Below are positions 34,800 through 45,518 of a DNA stretch of 64,000 nucleotides, piece by piece. The notes under the pieces are model-generated. The model was given only the letters and a program-made list of their open reading frames with translations, was not told where the DNA came from and made no database searches. The position numbers and the translations under genes were made by a program. The number at the start of each line of letters is the position of its first letter. Positions within the stretch are counted from its first letter, which is position 1. Source of the stretch: Neoceratodus forsteri (Eukaryota > Chordata > Ceratodontiformes > Ceratodontidae). The DNA is taken from contig CM028129.1 of NCBI GenBank assembly GCA_016271365.2, positions 844,210,001-844,274,000 of the forward strand. The letters are read 5' to 3'.

Positions 34800-35800
34800 T
34801 AAGTTGGGGTATATTTTTAGAAATTACTGGGAGGCTTGTGCTGCAGATTCGAAGCGATATGTCCCCCAATCTGAAGTAATTCCAGGGATGCTGGATAGAG
34901 CATGTGATGCTTGATGTGAACCACCCATAGTTTAGATTTTATGGCTTTATATTCAGATCTCTTCTGGCAAACTTGCAGTGTGAAGTCTTGCACTAGCCAG
35001 TCTATGGCCTTCCCATTGAAGGGATTGCAAGGATCAAACTTGCCACAATATGTGGACATGGTCCAGATAATTCAGAAGGCAAAAGATCAATGGATGGGGA
35101 CAATCTCCTGGAGCTGACTTCAGATGGAGGGAGCGGTGGGCCCTTTCCACAATTTACACCAGGCCATTAGGAGAGGGGCCAGTGATCTTGATACAAAACT
35201 TTTGCACAAAGTACACTGCATTGGGGCCTTCCTCCCCTCTATAAGACCCACAAGTACTAAACTGTTCCTCCATGACTGAACCTCTAAATCATCCACCTTG
35301 GTCTCTAGTCAGGTCACTGTTCTTCTCAATTGGAAAATCTCAGGTTCCATTCTGGCATAGTGATCCTCCATAGAACTAATTCTGGTCTCAGCATCTGATA
35401 TTCTAACAGTAAGTTCTTGCAGAGCCAGCTTTATCATTTTAAAGTCAGCAATAAGGTCATAGATGGCAGTTTTAATAGAGGAGAGTTCCAGAAAAAGTGC
35501 TCCATAGTTAGCTCTTGAGGCGTGGCAGTAGGAGGTGTGAGTAGCAAAATGCTTCTCCGTGGCCACTTAGGCTCCAGTGCTAGTGGGAGACTATGTAGTC
35601 TACTGATTCAGCCACAGCCATCACTAAAGTTTCAGGATTTTCTGATTCCTCCATCTTCTTCACCTTGTAAATAGCATAGTTAGTAGTAAAAACTCTTTTA
35701 GGGTGTCAGAACCTTTAAATGGTAAAGAAATACAGCCAAATCGGCAGAGCTTACACAGAGAGCGACTACTCCTGAGCTAGTATCACGTGACCTCCAGCAG
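34800..35800 (-). pseudogene. L1 ORF1 remnant with 5' end, antisense
   Basis: The minus frame 35309-35566 holds an amphipathic coiled coil (SSIKTAIYDLIADFKMIK, LTVRISDAETRISSMEDH). In a shifted frame it is followed by ETKVDDLEVQSWRN and LVGLIEG, the link to the RNA-binding domain, and EIERAHR-like residues near 35,090. Frame 34817-35059 ends with LWVVHIKHHMLYPASLEL, matching the C-terminal domain MLYPA(R/S)LR block. The probable 5' end lies near 35,800 with CACGTGA and CTCAGGAGTAGTCGCTCT-like sequence. It is broken by several frameshifts. Confidence 0.72.
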
Positions 35801-36490
35801 TCCTATTCATAACTTGTAATATAACTATTGTACCTCAAATACCTAATCTCATACATTTCATAATGATAACATATGATAATTGTATTACATTTTGATTTTG
35901 CGCCAAATATAACGTACATGCCTGTAGCGGACAGCTGCTTGTAACAGACAAATTCCCACTGCCAAAAGCCATTTGCTATAGGGAGCTGTAATAAATTTAC
36001 CTGATTAGGAGGACCTGTAACTCTACATTTAGCTGCCGCTAAGTTACTAATTAATTGCTCCCTTGACACCTCAAAAAGGTGCAAATGTGTATAATTGTGG
36101 TAGATCAAGATTTTCCTCATGAGCTATTTAACTAGTGACTTGCTTAATCACCATTCTTGACACCTCAGACAAGTGTGAATCTCACCACCCCTTACCAAAG
36201 CAACCTCCACTCCACCCCCCACCCCTGTTACCAGAGCAACCTCCACACCACCTTACAGAAACTCAAGAGTAAAACACTTTTACAAGCCAGTGCTCGAGTC
36301 TATCCGAAATCCTCAGAATGCTAATCCTTCTAACCTGAAGATCCTCTACCCAGTGAAACCAGCACTGATGCTTTTGGGTAAACAATGTTGCTGTTCTGGT
36401 GAACTGTGCGAGACAGACAGCCAGAAAGCCACTTCTCCCTCAAACCCACTGCTGCAACTTGCAGCATTTGTCTAAAAAAATGCAGATCAT
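35801..36490. other. Unassigned sequence
   Basis: No domain or element terminus was recognised. The stretch near 36,180-36,260 is C-rich, with CCACCCC and two copies of CAGAGCAACCTCCAC-like or CAAAGCAACCTCCAC sequence. Confidence 0.4.
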
Positions 36491-36494
36491 TTCT

Positions 36495-36715
36495 AAAACT
36501 CGTTGCTTTCTCTGAGACCAGGCACAGGAGCAGGAGTGAGAACTGAAAATACTGTCTGCACACTCACACACCTGTGTGCCCAGTTCACAGTGTACAGTGT
36601 ACTGCTCTCTATAACTTGTTGCTTTCTCTGAGACCGGGCACGGGAGCAGGAGCTGAAAATACTGTCTGCCCGCTCACATATCCGTGTTCCCAGTGTACAG
36701 AGAGAGAATGGCACT
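36495..36715. repeat. Two-copy tandem duplication (~115 bp)
   Basis: CTTGTTGCTTTCTCTGAGACC (variant with CTCG) starts at about 36,500 and 36,615. Both are followed by GGCAC(A/G)GGAGCAGGAG, GAAAATACTGTCTGC and CTCACA. The copies differ by small indels. Confidence 0.85.
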
Positions 36716-37870
36716 GATGCAGCTTATGGCTGTACTTCTCTCTCTCTGTTCTCACTGTAGTTCTGCTCCACTCCATAGATCTGAGCTCTGACAATGTACT
36801 GGATGCCGCTTGTAATGGATGTGTGGGGCTATGTCAAACTAGTCAGTTATAAGCTGCGCATACTGTATAACTACTACTTTCAGATATTGTAAATGAAAAC
36901 CTGTAAACGTATATGTTTTGAATTTCTTCTAACTTTTTTCTGGAAACTTACTGTAATTAGTTAAAATTCATTATACTTTCTAATGGACTCTATCCTCTTT
37001 TCCATTTTTTAAAATGGCCTTCTCTTCTTCTGTGTCTCTTCATGCATATACATGTATGTGGATTACATGGTACTTTTTGTCTTTGGTATCTAGGCTTATG
37101 CATTAGGATCATCACTCTAGCATGCCTTCAACAAAGTCCAACCCTGGTTCTGCTCACACTAGCTCTCACAATGCCAATAAGATTGTCTCCATGACTTTAG
37201 GCCCTAAGCCAAGACCTGCCAGGCTCTCCTGTCATCCAAACCTTATGACTATTGATGATGCTTCCCATTAAAGATATCCTCTACTTCCAGAGTCTAAATG
37301 TATTGCTGAATTGTGGTCTTCTCCTCCTAGGTTGACATCATACATAGGAAACTTCATCCAATGTTCAGCACACTCTATCGCAGTAAGTATTGCTTCCCAC
37401 TCCCTGACCACAGCAAGACTATTTTAAAGATGATTTTTACCATTGTTTGACTATGCAGATGTGGTTTATATTTTTACTCGTGAATCTACTCTCACCAGTA
37501 TGGGCCTCTTTTTTCACTTCTGCAGTTTTGCTTTAAATGTTCTCTCAGTCTGACTTGCCACCGCTCCCTCTACTAATCCCTTTCTCTCCCTTACCTTGAC
37601 TTCCATAACCCCTCCCACTGTCAATTCTTCCTAGCTAAATTATTCTTCTCTGCTTTTCCCTAGTACTTATTCTCCCTAATTTTTCTGCTCTTCCATGCTC
37701 CTTCTCCACACCCTTTATTAATCAACCACTGTTAAACTTCTGATCATTCTTCTTTCGCTGTTCATTTTCCTCACCTATGGAATAGCTTCTCCTTCACCAT
37801 TCATCTCTACTCCTCCATCTCTGTCCTCAAATCACTAATATGTTAATAGCTATATCCTTTGATGTCACTC
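36716..37870. other. Unassigned sequence; CT-rich stretch
   Basis: Around 37,120-37,280 one plus frame reads MPSTKSNPGSAHTSSHNANK, reminiscent of a LINE ORF1 leader, but I cannot assign it. 37,550-37,830 is pyrimidine-rich. No RT, endonuclease or host exon was recognised. Confidence 0.4.
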
Positions 37871-37871
37871 C

Positions 37872-38826
37872 AAATATTGGGCACTATACCAATGCCAATG
37901 CACCCGCAGAAACCGGGCATGTTGACATTGTACTTGTGAATGCCATGGAGGGGTACCACGTGGCATTCACAAAGAGGGCATGCAGTAGATATGTACCCAA
38001 TCCCCCAGCCACGTGGACAGTAACACACCGGGGGGTGGAAGGGGGTCATACCGGGGGTGTTTCAGCACTATGCAGCATGCATGAAGCCATGATGTGCTGC
38101 ATGCTGGGGGGGCCACAGTAGGGAGCAGGCTACACCAGGGCAGATCCTGCCATAACCCACTGTGCACCCCCATGGTCAGAGCCCGCTGAATGTGGGGGGA
38201 CCAGGACAGGGTCCTCCATGCTTCCCCTGCCCCCTAGGCAGATGGAGAGAGCAGGGGCATTGGGAGGAGTAAGTGCCTGACACAACACCAGAGTGGCAGC
38301 ACCAGGATGTCATGTTACCGGGTGGGGGGTGTCGAGGGGGTAGGGGGGCCAGACTATGACACAGCTCTCCTACAGGGGCTTGGAGGTACAACCACAGTGG
38401 GTTGGGGCACAACTGCTGTTGTGGGGTTGTGGGCTGGGGTCCACATGCCGGGGTCCATCAGTGCACTGGGGGGGAGCACTGGGAGCCAAGGGCTGGGCCA
38501 GTGAGCAGTCTGGCCACAAGGGACATGCCGTGTGGGTCTGGGTGCCTGCAGTAGGCATGCACTACCACAGACTCGTGCCTCACTGCACAAGGGATCCATC
38601 ATGAGTCCTGGGACAGGAATCCTATTGGATGCCCACCCATGACCACAACTCTGCCCCTGGCCACCCTGTGGAGTCCTGTGCACTGGGGGGAGGAGCTGCG
38701 GTCAGGTGGCCACCAGTTGTGCATACCGACATGTGCACACTTGTCTGTGGGTGCACAGGTACATGGACGGGGTACACGTCATTTTCTCCATACCCCCACC
38801 CACATCGTGCATAGCGCCCATTATAA
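37872..38826. mobile_element. GC-rich element with imperfect inverted ends (candidate)
   Basis: The left end ATATTGGGCACTATACC and the right end in reverse complement TATAATGGGCGCTATGCAC are similar inverted termini bounding about 950 bp that is far richer in G and C than both flanks. The interior is full of GTGGGGG, CATGCATG-like and CACACC words, and several chance frames stay open on both strands. A target duplication was not resolved. It could be another non-autonomous DNA transposon. Confidence 0.5.
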
Positions 38827-38860
38827 CAGTTCTGTATAGGACATATTAAGATGCAAATTA

Positions 38861-38875
38861 CTGTAATTTCAAGAT
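38861..38875. repeat. Target-site duplication of the PLE, left copy
   Basis: CTGTAATTTCAAGAT, identical to 43722-43736, immediately outside the outer ends of the Penelope-like insertion. Confidence 0.9.
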
Positions 38876-39442
38876 GCAAAAAAATGTTGTAGGTGCCGTA
38901 TTGGTCCTTTTAAAAACAGATCCAGAAACAAATGATTTGATACCTTTTATTGGACCAACATGGATGTTACAGAAAAGAACAAAGTGCTTTAGCTTTCGAA
39001 CCAACCAGGTCCTTCTTCAGAAGCTTTGTGGCAGTTTTTTCAAATATCCCATATTATTAACACCAGATTATATAGAAAAAGCAGAAATAATTCTCATTGG
39101 TTTAACATACACATTTAAAACATAATAGAAGATTATGTCAGAGAAGCTAATTAACACCAGTATGCCTTTAACTGAGGAGCCTCAGAAGGTAAAGGTTATC
39201 AAGAATTCTCTACAGCCAGAGAGTTCTTGTCACATAAATTTTAAATGTCTCAGTATGCCAAGAAAGCATTCTAGTGATAAAAAACCTTGGAGTGGCATTC
39301 TCTCTAATACATATAAGATGAGCTTACAACTTACATTCCAATTGTCCTGGTATATTAAAGGACAGATAATGAGAGACAAAATCCTGAAATTAGGTATAAC
39401 TGCAAGTTGAAAGCAAGCCTCAAATTAACCTACACATATAAA
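38876..39442 (+). repeat. PLE terminal repeat A
   Basis: Full copy starting GCAAAAAAATGTTGTAGG and ending ACACATATAAA. It contains the phrase CTTTTATTGGACCAACATGG and, on the minus strand, a hammerhead-like core (38985-39020). It corresponds to the inverted copy C end to end, with a few single-base differences. Confidence 0.9.
38985..39020 (-). ncRNA. Hammerhead-ribozyme-like core in PLE repeat A
   Basis: On the minus strand CTGAAGA is followed by a 5-bp stem II (GGACC with GGTTC, loop TGGTT), then GAAA, then a 2-bp stem III (GC-TAAA-GC). This is the short-stem-III hammerhead plan described for Penelope-like elements. The position that should be U before the cleavage site is A (GCAC instead of GCUC or GCUH) and stem I is poor, so activity is doubtful. 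Equivalent cores lie at about 42,922-42,957 (minus, repeat B) and 43,621-43,656 (plus, repeat C). Confidence 0.55.
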
Positions 39443-39734
39443 CATGATGCATGAAAGTATCACTTGTAAGTGTAACTGCAAAAAAAAAAAACTTGTCAAG
39501 GACCCCCAAGAAAACGAGACCATGAGCCTGATAAATGCAGATTTCAACACAGAGTCTGTGTATAACAAACATGCACAGAATCAGTCTAAGCAATCTAAAT
39601 GAAAACCCAAAGGAATTACACCTTTAATGAACCCCCAAGTAAATGAGATATGCGTCTTAATATGAGCAGTTAAAAATGTGACAGTGTGAAATCCATCCAC
39701 TGACAACTAATAGAAGGAAATAAATGCACACTAT

Positions 39735-40066
39735 ATGTGAAAACTAAGTGTTCTAGCCACATAACAACTGCCCCATGCCACGCTCCACCCACACATATGT
39801 GTGTACATACACCATACCACAACCCCCACACACACACCTGCACACCCCACACAACCACAACACACAACAAATATAGCACACACATTCCACACACACCACA
39901 CCACGCACAACAAACAAAACACGCATGCACACCATACCCACAACACACAAAAACACAACACACACAAAACACACACATACATACATACATACATCAGGAT
40001 ACACACACACACACACTTAAACGCACTCACCACAGTGTTAAGGTGAAAAGTCAACAATGTAGATAA
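39735..40066. repeat. CA-rich simple sequence
   Basis: Long CACA-rich low-complexity tract with an internal CATA repeat near 39,980-40,000. Open frames on both strands here (Cys/Val-rich or His/Thr-rich) are by-products. It lies in the 3' untranslated part of the minus-strand PLE. Confidence 0.9.
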
Positions 40067-40146
40067 CCATAAACTTACAAAATCAAAGGCCCGCTGAAGA
40101 ACTAAACTGTTTATGTCCATCTTTTAAAGTAAAGGTCTGTGTAAGT

Positions 40147-40640
40147 TTAAGTAGAATAATGTGTCATGTACCCAACATCAATGTTCAATCCATCCGCCAC
40201 CATATTGAGAAGTAAAATAAGTCTAATTTCAGAAGCCCGTCTCTGTTGTGTACTGTTGAAATGTCCTTTTAAGACCATCACAGACATATCTGAGATTGAG
40301 TGGTCATCCTGGGAGAAGTGCTGGGCTACTGGTTTCTCAATCATCTTGTGATTAATAGAATGTCTGTGTGAATTCATTCTAGTGCGGAGTTGTTGGCTTG
40401 TCTCCCACATAACCTGTAGCGAGGACATTTCTTGCATTGGATAAAATAGACCACATTACTTGATGTACATGTATAATTCCCCTGTATCCTGAATAGTCTG
40501 TTTTGTGATGTAACCACACAGTCTGAAGTGGAAATGAGGTTACATGTCTTACATGTGCGTTGATGACAGGGTCGTGTACCATATGATGTCATGGTATTCT
40601 GTTCTGGTTCAAGTTGACTCCTAATAATCAGGTTGGCTAA
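40147..40640 (-). pseudogene. PLE GIY-YIG endonuclease with Cys-containing linker
   Basis: The minus frame 40374-40592 reads CHQRTCKTCNLIS (C-x4-C-x2-C cluster), then SNVVYFIQCKKCP, the first half of GIY-YIG preceded by a second Cys pair. The YVG half appears in an overlapping frame (ATGYVGDK). After a frameshift, frame 40147-40437 continues with TSQQLRTRMNSHRHSI, KPVAQHFSQDDHS and RRASEIRLI. Nicking of target DNA for primed reverse transcription is the known role of this domain. One frameshift breaks it inside the active-site strand. Confidence 0.82.
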
Positions 40641-41175
40641 ATTAGGTGGTTGTTTAAAAGATAGTAGTGGTAGTTCTTGAAAATACAGTTAAGGGTTTCA
40701 TCCTCACTAATTATTGGATGGAGATCCTTAGTAATCTTACGTAGGAGTTCAAGGTCAGGATGGTATGTGACTACTAAAGGTATTCTGTTGGTAGTCATCC
40801 GTTCCTTATATTGCAGCAGCTGTTCTCTTGGGACCCGTGTTGCGTTCCACTGCTCTGTCAATTTCCTGGATGAGTGTCCTGCTCAATAAAGGTGTTTTTC
40901 AACATCGCCAGATGTATGTCTCTGTCTTCCTCATTTGAACAGAGGCGGTGATACCGAAGTGCTTGACTATATATAACAGATTTCTTTGTGTGGCTCGGGT
41001 GATTACTTTTCTTGTGTAAGTAACTCTGTCTGTCTGTTGGTTTCATGTAAAGACAGGTATGTAGGGTACCATCCTTAACAGTGACAGTGGTATCCAGAAA
41101 ATGTACACTTGTGGCAGAATATTCTAGGGAAAGCTTTATAGTTGGGTGGAGGTTATTAAGTTCTTGGTGAAAATT

Positions 41176-42200
41176 TTAAAGTGTGTCAGTGCCCTTTGTC
41201 CAAATTATAAACAAATCATCAATGTAACGGAAATAAGAGAGTAGTTTATGTGTACAGTGCCTTAGAAAATCCTCCTCCAAATTCGCCATAAAAAGATTAG
41301 CATACTGAGGAGCCATCCTGGTTCCCATTGTGGTTCCCATAGTTTGAACATAATGTTTACCATTAAAGCTGAAGTTGTTATGTGTCAGAATGAATTCAGT
41401 GAGTTTACCCACAACTCCAGGGTCAATGTTGGGGTCCAAGTCTTTGTCATGCAGGTATTTGAGGCAGGCTGAAATGCCATCTGTGTGTGGAATATTAGTG
41501 TAGAGGAGGTTACATCCATCGTGGCTAAAGGGTATCAGGTGGTAAGTCCTTAAAACCAGAAAGTTTATGTAGGAAGTGAGTAGTGTCCTTGATGTAACTA
41601 TCCCTTTGTATAACCAGCGGTTTGAAAATAGCTTTACAAACCCTGATATCCCTCTGTCAGGGTGCCATTACCAGAGACTATGGGTCTACCAGGATTACCA
41701 GGCTTATGTATTTTAGGAAGCATGTAGAATGTCCCTGGCTTAGGTTCACTGGGGACCGAGGTCCTTTAGTTTGTCTTGGACATGCTCTGAAATGTTTTAA
41801 TTAACTTCTGTAGTTCTCTTTTATATTCTGTAGTTGGGTCACTTCCCAGTACTTTGTAGTAGGTAAGGTCACTTAGCTGCCGGTTGGCTTCCGTAATGTA
41901 ATCTTCCCGATTCAATATCACCACTGCCAAGCCTTTATCAGCTTTTTTTATGACAATGTTATGGTTTGATTTTAGTGTTTGTATAGCCCTCCATTCCAAT
42001 GGAGAGAGGTTGTAGTGGGCCTGTTTCTGCCTATTAAGAATCTCACCAGTAACTCTCTGGCGAAAGCAATTAATGTATTTGTCCAGTTTCTTGTTATGGC
42101 CACTTGATGGGGTAAAGTCATATGGTTTCTTTTTCTTATCCATAGTAGTTTTATTGTTTGTGATTTCTTCCCTGTCTGTGATGTCTTCTCTGCCATGAAA
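41176..42200 (-). pseudogene. PLE reverse transcriptase
   Basis: Frame 41766-42143 holds the RT entry: YNLSPLEWRAIQTLKSNHNI then VIKKADKGLAVVILNREDYI and ANRQLSDLTYYKVL. Frame 41176-41439 holds VQTMGTTMGTRMAPQYANLFMA and YFRYIDDLFIIW, with the YIDD catalytic box (DNA 41215-41226) intact. Between 41,440 and 41,766 coding is broken by stops. Further along the minus strand, IPYL-type thumb motifs near 41,050-41,150 lead to the linker. Motif order matches the Neptune-type PLE group rather than telomerase. Confidence 0.85.
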
Positions 42201-42816
42201 AATTCCTGAGTCTCAATCTCAGGAAGTATTCCTCCATTTCACCACAAAACTGTATTCTGTCCAGTGGTTTAGTTGGGCAGAAATTGAGGCCCTAGAAAGT
42301 ACATTTAATTCCCAGTAGTCAGTGTGTGGGTGGACAAATTAACAACTGAAAGGTGCCCATCTGTGTGGCTTAGTTGTTCAGTCACTCTGTTCTGTTCTTC
42401 ATGGTTGTTAGGAAGTATGGTAAGTTGAAGGGCATCTAACTTCCTGTTTTAATGAGCATGGCTTTCTTAAGGTTCTTTGGTAGTTCATGTCTATCTCATG
42501 CAAGATGTTGGAATAGGCTCACCAGACATCCTCTCAGTGTGGTAGCTATTTCATTAAACTGTTTCTTCAAAAATGCTTTTTGGCATATGAGCTGTGGATT
42601 CTGTGATTTCTCAATTTCTCAGAGGTCCTACGACAAAGTTGTTCAGCATATGTAGAATTATCTGTGTTTCTCAGTGGATTCCAAATAGTTAGACCTTTAG
42701 GGATAATGTTATTCCTTTGCATTGGGATAAAAGTAGATGTCACTGTCTAGCTGTGCTAGTTTCTTCTTGATGTTATGCAACTGCCATGTCCTGCAGCAAT
42801 TTGTATCTTCCATGAT

Positions 42817-43193
42817 GCAAAAATGTTGTAGGTGCCGTATTGGTCCTTTAAAACAGACCCAGAAACAAATGATTTGATACCTTTTATTGGACCAACATGG
42901 ATGTTACAGAAAAGAACAAAGTGCTTTAGCTTTCGAACCAACCAGGTCCTTCTTCAGAAGCTTTGTGGCAGTTTTTTCAAATATCCCATATTATTAACAC
43001 CAGATTATATAGAAAAAGCAGAAATAATTCTCATTGGTTTAACATATACATTTAAAACATAATAGAAGATTACGTCAGAGAAGCTAATTAACACAAGTAT
43101 GCCTTTAACTGAGGAGCCTCAGAAGGGCAAAGGTTATCAAGAATTCTCTACAGCCAGAGAGTTCTTGTCACATAAATTTTAAAATGTCTCAGT
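42817..43193 (+). repeat. PLE terminal repeat B (truncated)
   Basis: Same start as repeat A (GCAAAAATGTTGTAGG), but ends in GTCTCAGT where A continues for about 190 bp more. It joins directly to inverted repeat C, so B and the distal part of C form a long hairpin with a loop of about 150 bp. Confidence 0.88.
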
Positions 43194-43721
43194 GTTTATA
43201 TGTGTAGGTTAATTTGAGGCTTGCTTTCAACTTGCAGTTATACCTAATTTCAGGATTTTGTCTCTCATTATCTGTCCTTTAATATACCAGGACAATTGGA
43301 ATGTAAGTTGTAAGCTCATCTTATATGTATTAGAGAGAATGCCACTCCAAGGTTTTTTTTATCACTAGAATGCTTTCTTGGCATACTGAGACATTTTAAA
43401 ATTTATGTGACAAAGAACTCTCTGGCTGTAGAAATTCTTGATAACCTTTGCCCTTCTGAGGCTCCTCAGTTAAAGGCATACTGGTGTTAATTAGCTTCTC
43501 TGACGTAATCTTCTATTATGTTTTAAATGTATATGTTTAACCAATGAGAATTATTTCTGCTTTTTCTATATAATCTGGTGTTAATAATATGGGATATTTG
43601 AAAAAACTGCCACAAAGCTTCTGAAGAAGGACCTGGTTGGTTCGAAAGCTAAAGCACTTTGTTCTTTTCTGTAACATCCATGTTGGTCCAATAAAAGGTA
43701 TCAAATCATTTGTTTCTGGAT
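43194..43721 (-). repeat. PLE terminal repeat C (inverted)
   Basis: Reverse complement of repeat A over its full length, from TTTATATGTGTAGG to TTTCTGGAT. It contains the hammerhead-like core on the plus strand: CTGAAGA 43621-43627, GAAA 43644-43647. Confidence 0.88.
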
Positions 43722-43736
43722 CTGTAATTTCAAGAT
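43722..43736. repeat. Target-site duplication of the PLE, right copy
   Basis: CTGTAATTTCAAGAT, identical to 38861-38875. Confidence 0.9.
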
Positions 43737-44280
43737 AAATTTCCCAAGTCCTCTATCATAATTGTAGGTGATATGAAGGCAAGTATACTGAATGTTTATG
43801 GCTAGGTGGACTGCTCAATAGCTAAATGGGTATCAGAGGAGGTGATGAAATGGAACAGAGTGTCTAAGGATACAAAAATAAATCAAGCAGGAGGATACCT
43901 CATAAAATTAATGAAAGGATTCCTATTATTTCCCCTAAATGGTAGATTAACAGAAGAGAAAATGGGACACTACCTTCTTTTCTCATTGAGGTGCTCTAGT
44001 AAAAGATTTAGTGCTATGGGAAGGAGACCCAAGACAGTGGAACACACTCCAAGTGCAGAACAGAGGGGAAAGTAACCACCTTCCACTGTTACTCTACAAA
44101 CACAAAATAGGTGAAAAAAAAAAACAATTGGAAGAGAAGAAAAAACATCGCAATTTAATAGTACTGTATCATTAATACAAAAAGATTAACATACTGTAGG
44201 ATATTCAACTTGAAGGAAAGTTTGTAACAAAATTATTTCTCTGCTTGGGGAGTTTTAGGAATGCAAATACCCATTTCGAG
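43737..44280. other. Unassigned sequence
   Basis: A plus frame at 43806-44075 is open for 89 codons (SIAKWVSEEVMKWNRVS near its start) but matches nothing I recognise. The rest is AT-rich. It could be exonic in principle, but there are no splice or conservation data. Confidence 0.35.
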
Positions 44281-44284
44281 TATA

Positions 44285-45240
44285 GTAACATACATACAAA
44301 CATACAAAAATGCCAGCAGATTAGGCCTTGAGGTCTATTGTGTCTGCTCAAGATGCAGTTCACAGTTTGATAACCATTGCTCCCCCCCCCGGCCCCTCTT
44401 CTCCCTTCTGTCCCTCCCCTGATTTTCACTGAGTCCCTCTGATCTCTACCTTCCCTACCTGTAACCTGCCCATGTATCTATCCAATCACTTCTTAAAACT
44501 TCCCACTGATTCCCTTGATACCAGCTTCTCAGGTAATACATTCCAAAACATCACCACTCTTTTTTTGAAGTAATTCTTTCTCAGGTCTTTTATATACTTC
44601 CCACCAATCAGTTTCAGGTTGTGACCCCTTGTGGTCCCTTCCCCCTTCAGTCTGAACACCTTCTCTGTGTTTACTCTATTAATATCTTTCAAGTGTTTAA
44701 AGGTCTCGATCAAGTCCCCTCTGTCCCTTCTGTCTTCTAGGGAGTACACGTTTAGCTCCCTAAGTCTCTCCGCATAGGGCTTATCCCCATTCCAAGGATT
44801 GTCTTAGACACCCTCCTCTTGACACTCTCCAGGACCATAATGTCTTCCTTTAAGTAAGGACACCAGAACTGCACACAGTACTCCAAGTGTGACTTCACTA
44901 AGGATTTGTACTGTGGCAGAATTACCTCCTCCCTTTGAAGTGATCCCCCTGGCAATGCAACCCAGCATTTTGTTTTCCTTAATTGCTGTCTTTCTGCATT
45001 GTCCTGAGTGATTCATTTTACCAGTGATCACTACTCCCAGATTGTTTTCTTCCTCCTGGACTGTTACCTGTACCACCCCCCCCCCTTCAAATTTGTAGCT
45101 GTACCCTGGATTCCTAGTTCCCAAGTGAAGTACACTGCCCTTTCTAATGTTAAACCCCAGCTGCCATGTGACTGACCACTGTTCTAGTCTTTCTGGACAC
45201 ACTGGAGGAGGTATTCTTCACCATTAAACCCCCTTTATTT
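44285..45240 (-). mobile_element. CR1 LINE 3' portion, antisense
   Basis: The minus strand shows the end of CR1 RT (GVPQ-side motifs absent): CPERLEQWSVTWQLGFNIRK, NLGVVITGKMNHS (44804-45202), SHLEYCVQFWCPYLKEDI (44752-44955), and MYSLEDRRDRGDLIETFKHL with GHNLKLIGGKY (44486-44749). The 3' untranslated part runs to about 44,285, where ATACATACAAACATACAAA marks the CR1-type short-repeat end. 5'-truncated, with frameshifts. Confidence 0.85.
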
Positions 45241-45518
45241 AAGACACATAATAAAAAAATCTGCCAAAGAATGTGAGTTGGTTTAATATTGCCTATAAAA
45301 AATATTCTGCAAGTCCTAGTGAGAAAAATGAAAAGAAAAATCCCACAAAAGAGAACTGTAAACATTTTTTGAAGAAAACAATATAAAGCATTTTTATCAT
45401 TAAAGGATACCTAAACAACATTTTGACAACAAATTATTCAAAAATCTGACTTCATAGGGGACTAAAGGAAAAGCTGCTGTATTTATTAATGCTGAAACTA
45501 CATTTGTATAATTAACCT

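Larger units (their letters stand above)
21183..35800 (-). mobile_element. Composite antisense L1, split by nested insertions
   Basis: An L1-type element on the minus strand, read from about 35,800 (5' end) to 21,183 (3' end, antisense T-rich tail TTCTTTTTTTGTTTTTTT). ORF1 lies at 34,800-35,720. ORF2 runs from the endonuclease near 29,640 through RT at 27.3-28.0 kb, post-RT at 25.5-26.1 kb and C-terminus at 21.8-22.26 kb. Interruptions are the palindromic element 22261-25441, the sense CR1 at 26.1-27.3 kb and foldback elements between 30.2 and 33.0 kb. That the ORF1 piece and the ORF2 pieces belong to one insertion is inferred from order and orientation; 32,977-34,780 remains unexplained. Confidence 0.65.
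38876..43721 (-). mobile_element. Complete Penelope-like element insertion (Neptune-like)
   Basis: A 4.85-kb insertion bounded by a perfect 15-bp duplication. Layout on the plus strand: terminal repeat A (38876-39442, forward), body coding on the minus strand (39443-42816), truncated terminal repeat B (42817-43193, forward), terminal repeat C (43194-43721, inverted full-length copy of A). The body encodes a PLE polyprotein in broken frames: N-terminal leader about 42.0-42.25 kb, RT 41.17-42.14 kb and Cys-containing linker plus GIY-YIG 40.15-40.6 kb. PLEs typically have such pseudo-LTRs, in direct or partly inverted arrangement. Frame breaks mean it is not currently autonomous. Confidence 0.88.

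Noticed and set aside
36290..36800. Possible exon from short overlapping frames
   Set aside because: Frames arise from a two-copy tandem duplication and show no family resemblance or splice context.
38307..38880. Several overlapping frames in GC-rich DNA
   Set aside because: Open because of base composition; no motif, and they overlap on both strands.
39670..40120. Cys/Val-rich and His/Thr-rich frames
   Set aside because: Translations of CA-rich simple sequence.
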